A stretch of DNA of 5,633 nt from Bacillota bacterium (lineage in GTDB: Bacteria > Bacillota > Bacilli > Paenibacillales > NBRC-103111): contig JAEWAA010000462.1 of assembly GCA_023391955.1 (NCBI GenBank), forward strand, positions 1-5,633, written 5' to 3'. This document shows, one piece after another, positions 5,296 through 5,633 of the stretch. The position numbers and the translations under genes were made by a program. Numbering within the stretch: the stretch's first letter is position 1; every line of letters starts with the position of its first letter. The notes beneath the pieces were generated by a model that was not told the origin of the DNA, searched no databases, and was given only the letters and a program-made list of their open reading frames with translations.

Positions 5296-5633
5296 ATGAA
5301 CAAAAAAGTAGCAGCTTTTGCAGCGGCATTGACGTTGTCTGCCGTGGTCGCGGCACCGGTATTTGCCGAGGACAGCAGCATGTATGGTACTGGAATGAGC
5401 ACAGGCACAGCAACTGGGGGAACATCTCCTGCAGCCACCAGCACGCCGGGAACCGGCATGATGAACTGGGGGGCAACCGCATCCCCTAACACTTATTCCG
5501 GCACCACAGGCGTGAACAATTACGGCACCAATGGCACCAATGACATGACAGGCACCAGCGGAACCGGTGGGATTTTCGGCGGCGCAGGGGCTGATGGCAG
5601 CTATACCGGTTATGGCCACGGTTATGGTACAAC
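5296..5633 (+). CDS. Exported Gly/Thr/Asn/Ser-rich low-complexity protein, 5' part only
   Basis: The first 112 codons are visible; the gene continues past the window. Residues 1-24 form a textbook Sec signal peptide: a K-K n-region, an Ala/Leu/Val-rich core, and a V-F-A cleavage site before Glu25-Asp26. The remaining sequence is low-complexity, rich in Gly, Thr, Ser, Ala, Asn and Met, with short repeats such as NYGTNGTND and GYGHGYG. There are no cysteines and no lipobox, so a lipoprotein is unlikely. No catalytic domain is visible. Similar Paenibacillus/Bacillus small exported proteins end in a Trp-Gly/Gly-Leu-rich membrane segment with basic tail (WGxxGxxG type). That this one does is a guess from composition, since its end is not seen. 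A spore-coat or wall-associated low-complexity protein is the alternative. The start has a good Shine-Dalgarno site 7 nt upstream. Confidence 0.75.
   Translation, partial: MNKKVAAFAAALTLSAVVAAPVFAEDSSMYGTGMSTGTATGGTSPAATSTPGTGMMNWGATASPNTYSGTTGVNNYGTNGTNDMTGTSGTGGIFGGAGADGSYTGYGHGYGT

Noticed and set aside
5176..5619. - strand ORF (147 codons) opposite the secreted-protein gene, Cys/Gly-rich.
   Set aside because: It arises from the repetitive Gly/Thr codons of the + strand gene, which has a signal peptide and a Shine-Dalgarno site.

Overview
The window looks like chromosomal DNA of a moderately GC-rich low-GC-lineage Gram-positive (Bacillota), most probably Paenibacillus or a close relative. 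This is inferred from strong purine-rich Shine-Dalgarno sites, GTG starts, T-tailed hairpin terminators, and the gene types present: Amj-like flippase, AraC/GyrI regulator, DinB, M20 dipeptidase, and a Gly/Thr/Asn-rich secreted protein. I see no phage genes, insertion sequence, CRISPR array, rRNA or tRNA. No stretch longer than about 180 bp lacks a gene.

Left part (1-2843), all on the + strand. The window opens inside the 3' end of an Amj-type lipid II flippase gene (amj), which carries an apparent one-base frameshift near 179-181. An AraC-family regulator with a GyrI-like ligand domain (373-1293) follows 15 nt later. After a 53-nt gap holding a perfect 8-bp inverted repeat comes a CPBP-family membrane protease homologue (1347-2174). 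A DinB-family putative metalloenzyme (2248-2784) follows, with a plausible promoter of its own. A hairpin at 2809-2843, T-tailed on both strands, closes this group.

Middle part (2849-4228), - strand. A complete M20-family dipeptidase converges on dinB and shares that terminator. Its start region faces the next gene across a 179-bp divergent intergenic region holding candidate promoters for both directions.

Right part (4408-5633), + strand. A PAP2-superfamily membrane protein with a sphingolipid-synthase-like variant of the catalytic motifs ends at a strong terminator (5112-5146). It is followed by the first 112 codons of an exported, low-complexity Gly/Thr/Asn/Ser-rich protein that runs off the window.

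Functional reading: two envelope-lipid genes (the flippase and the PAP2 protein) flank a small regulator/membrane-protease/DinB cluster and a housekeeping peptidase. No single pathway links them all. I found no clear undescribed system. The most checkable oddities are the flippase frameshift, the alternative hairpins upstream of the CPBP gene, and the truncated secreted protein.
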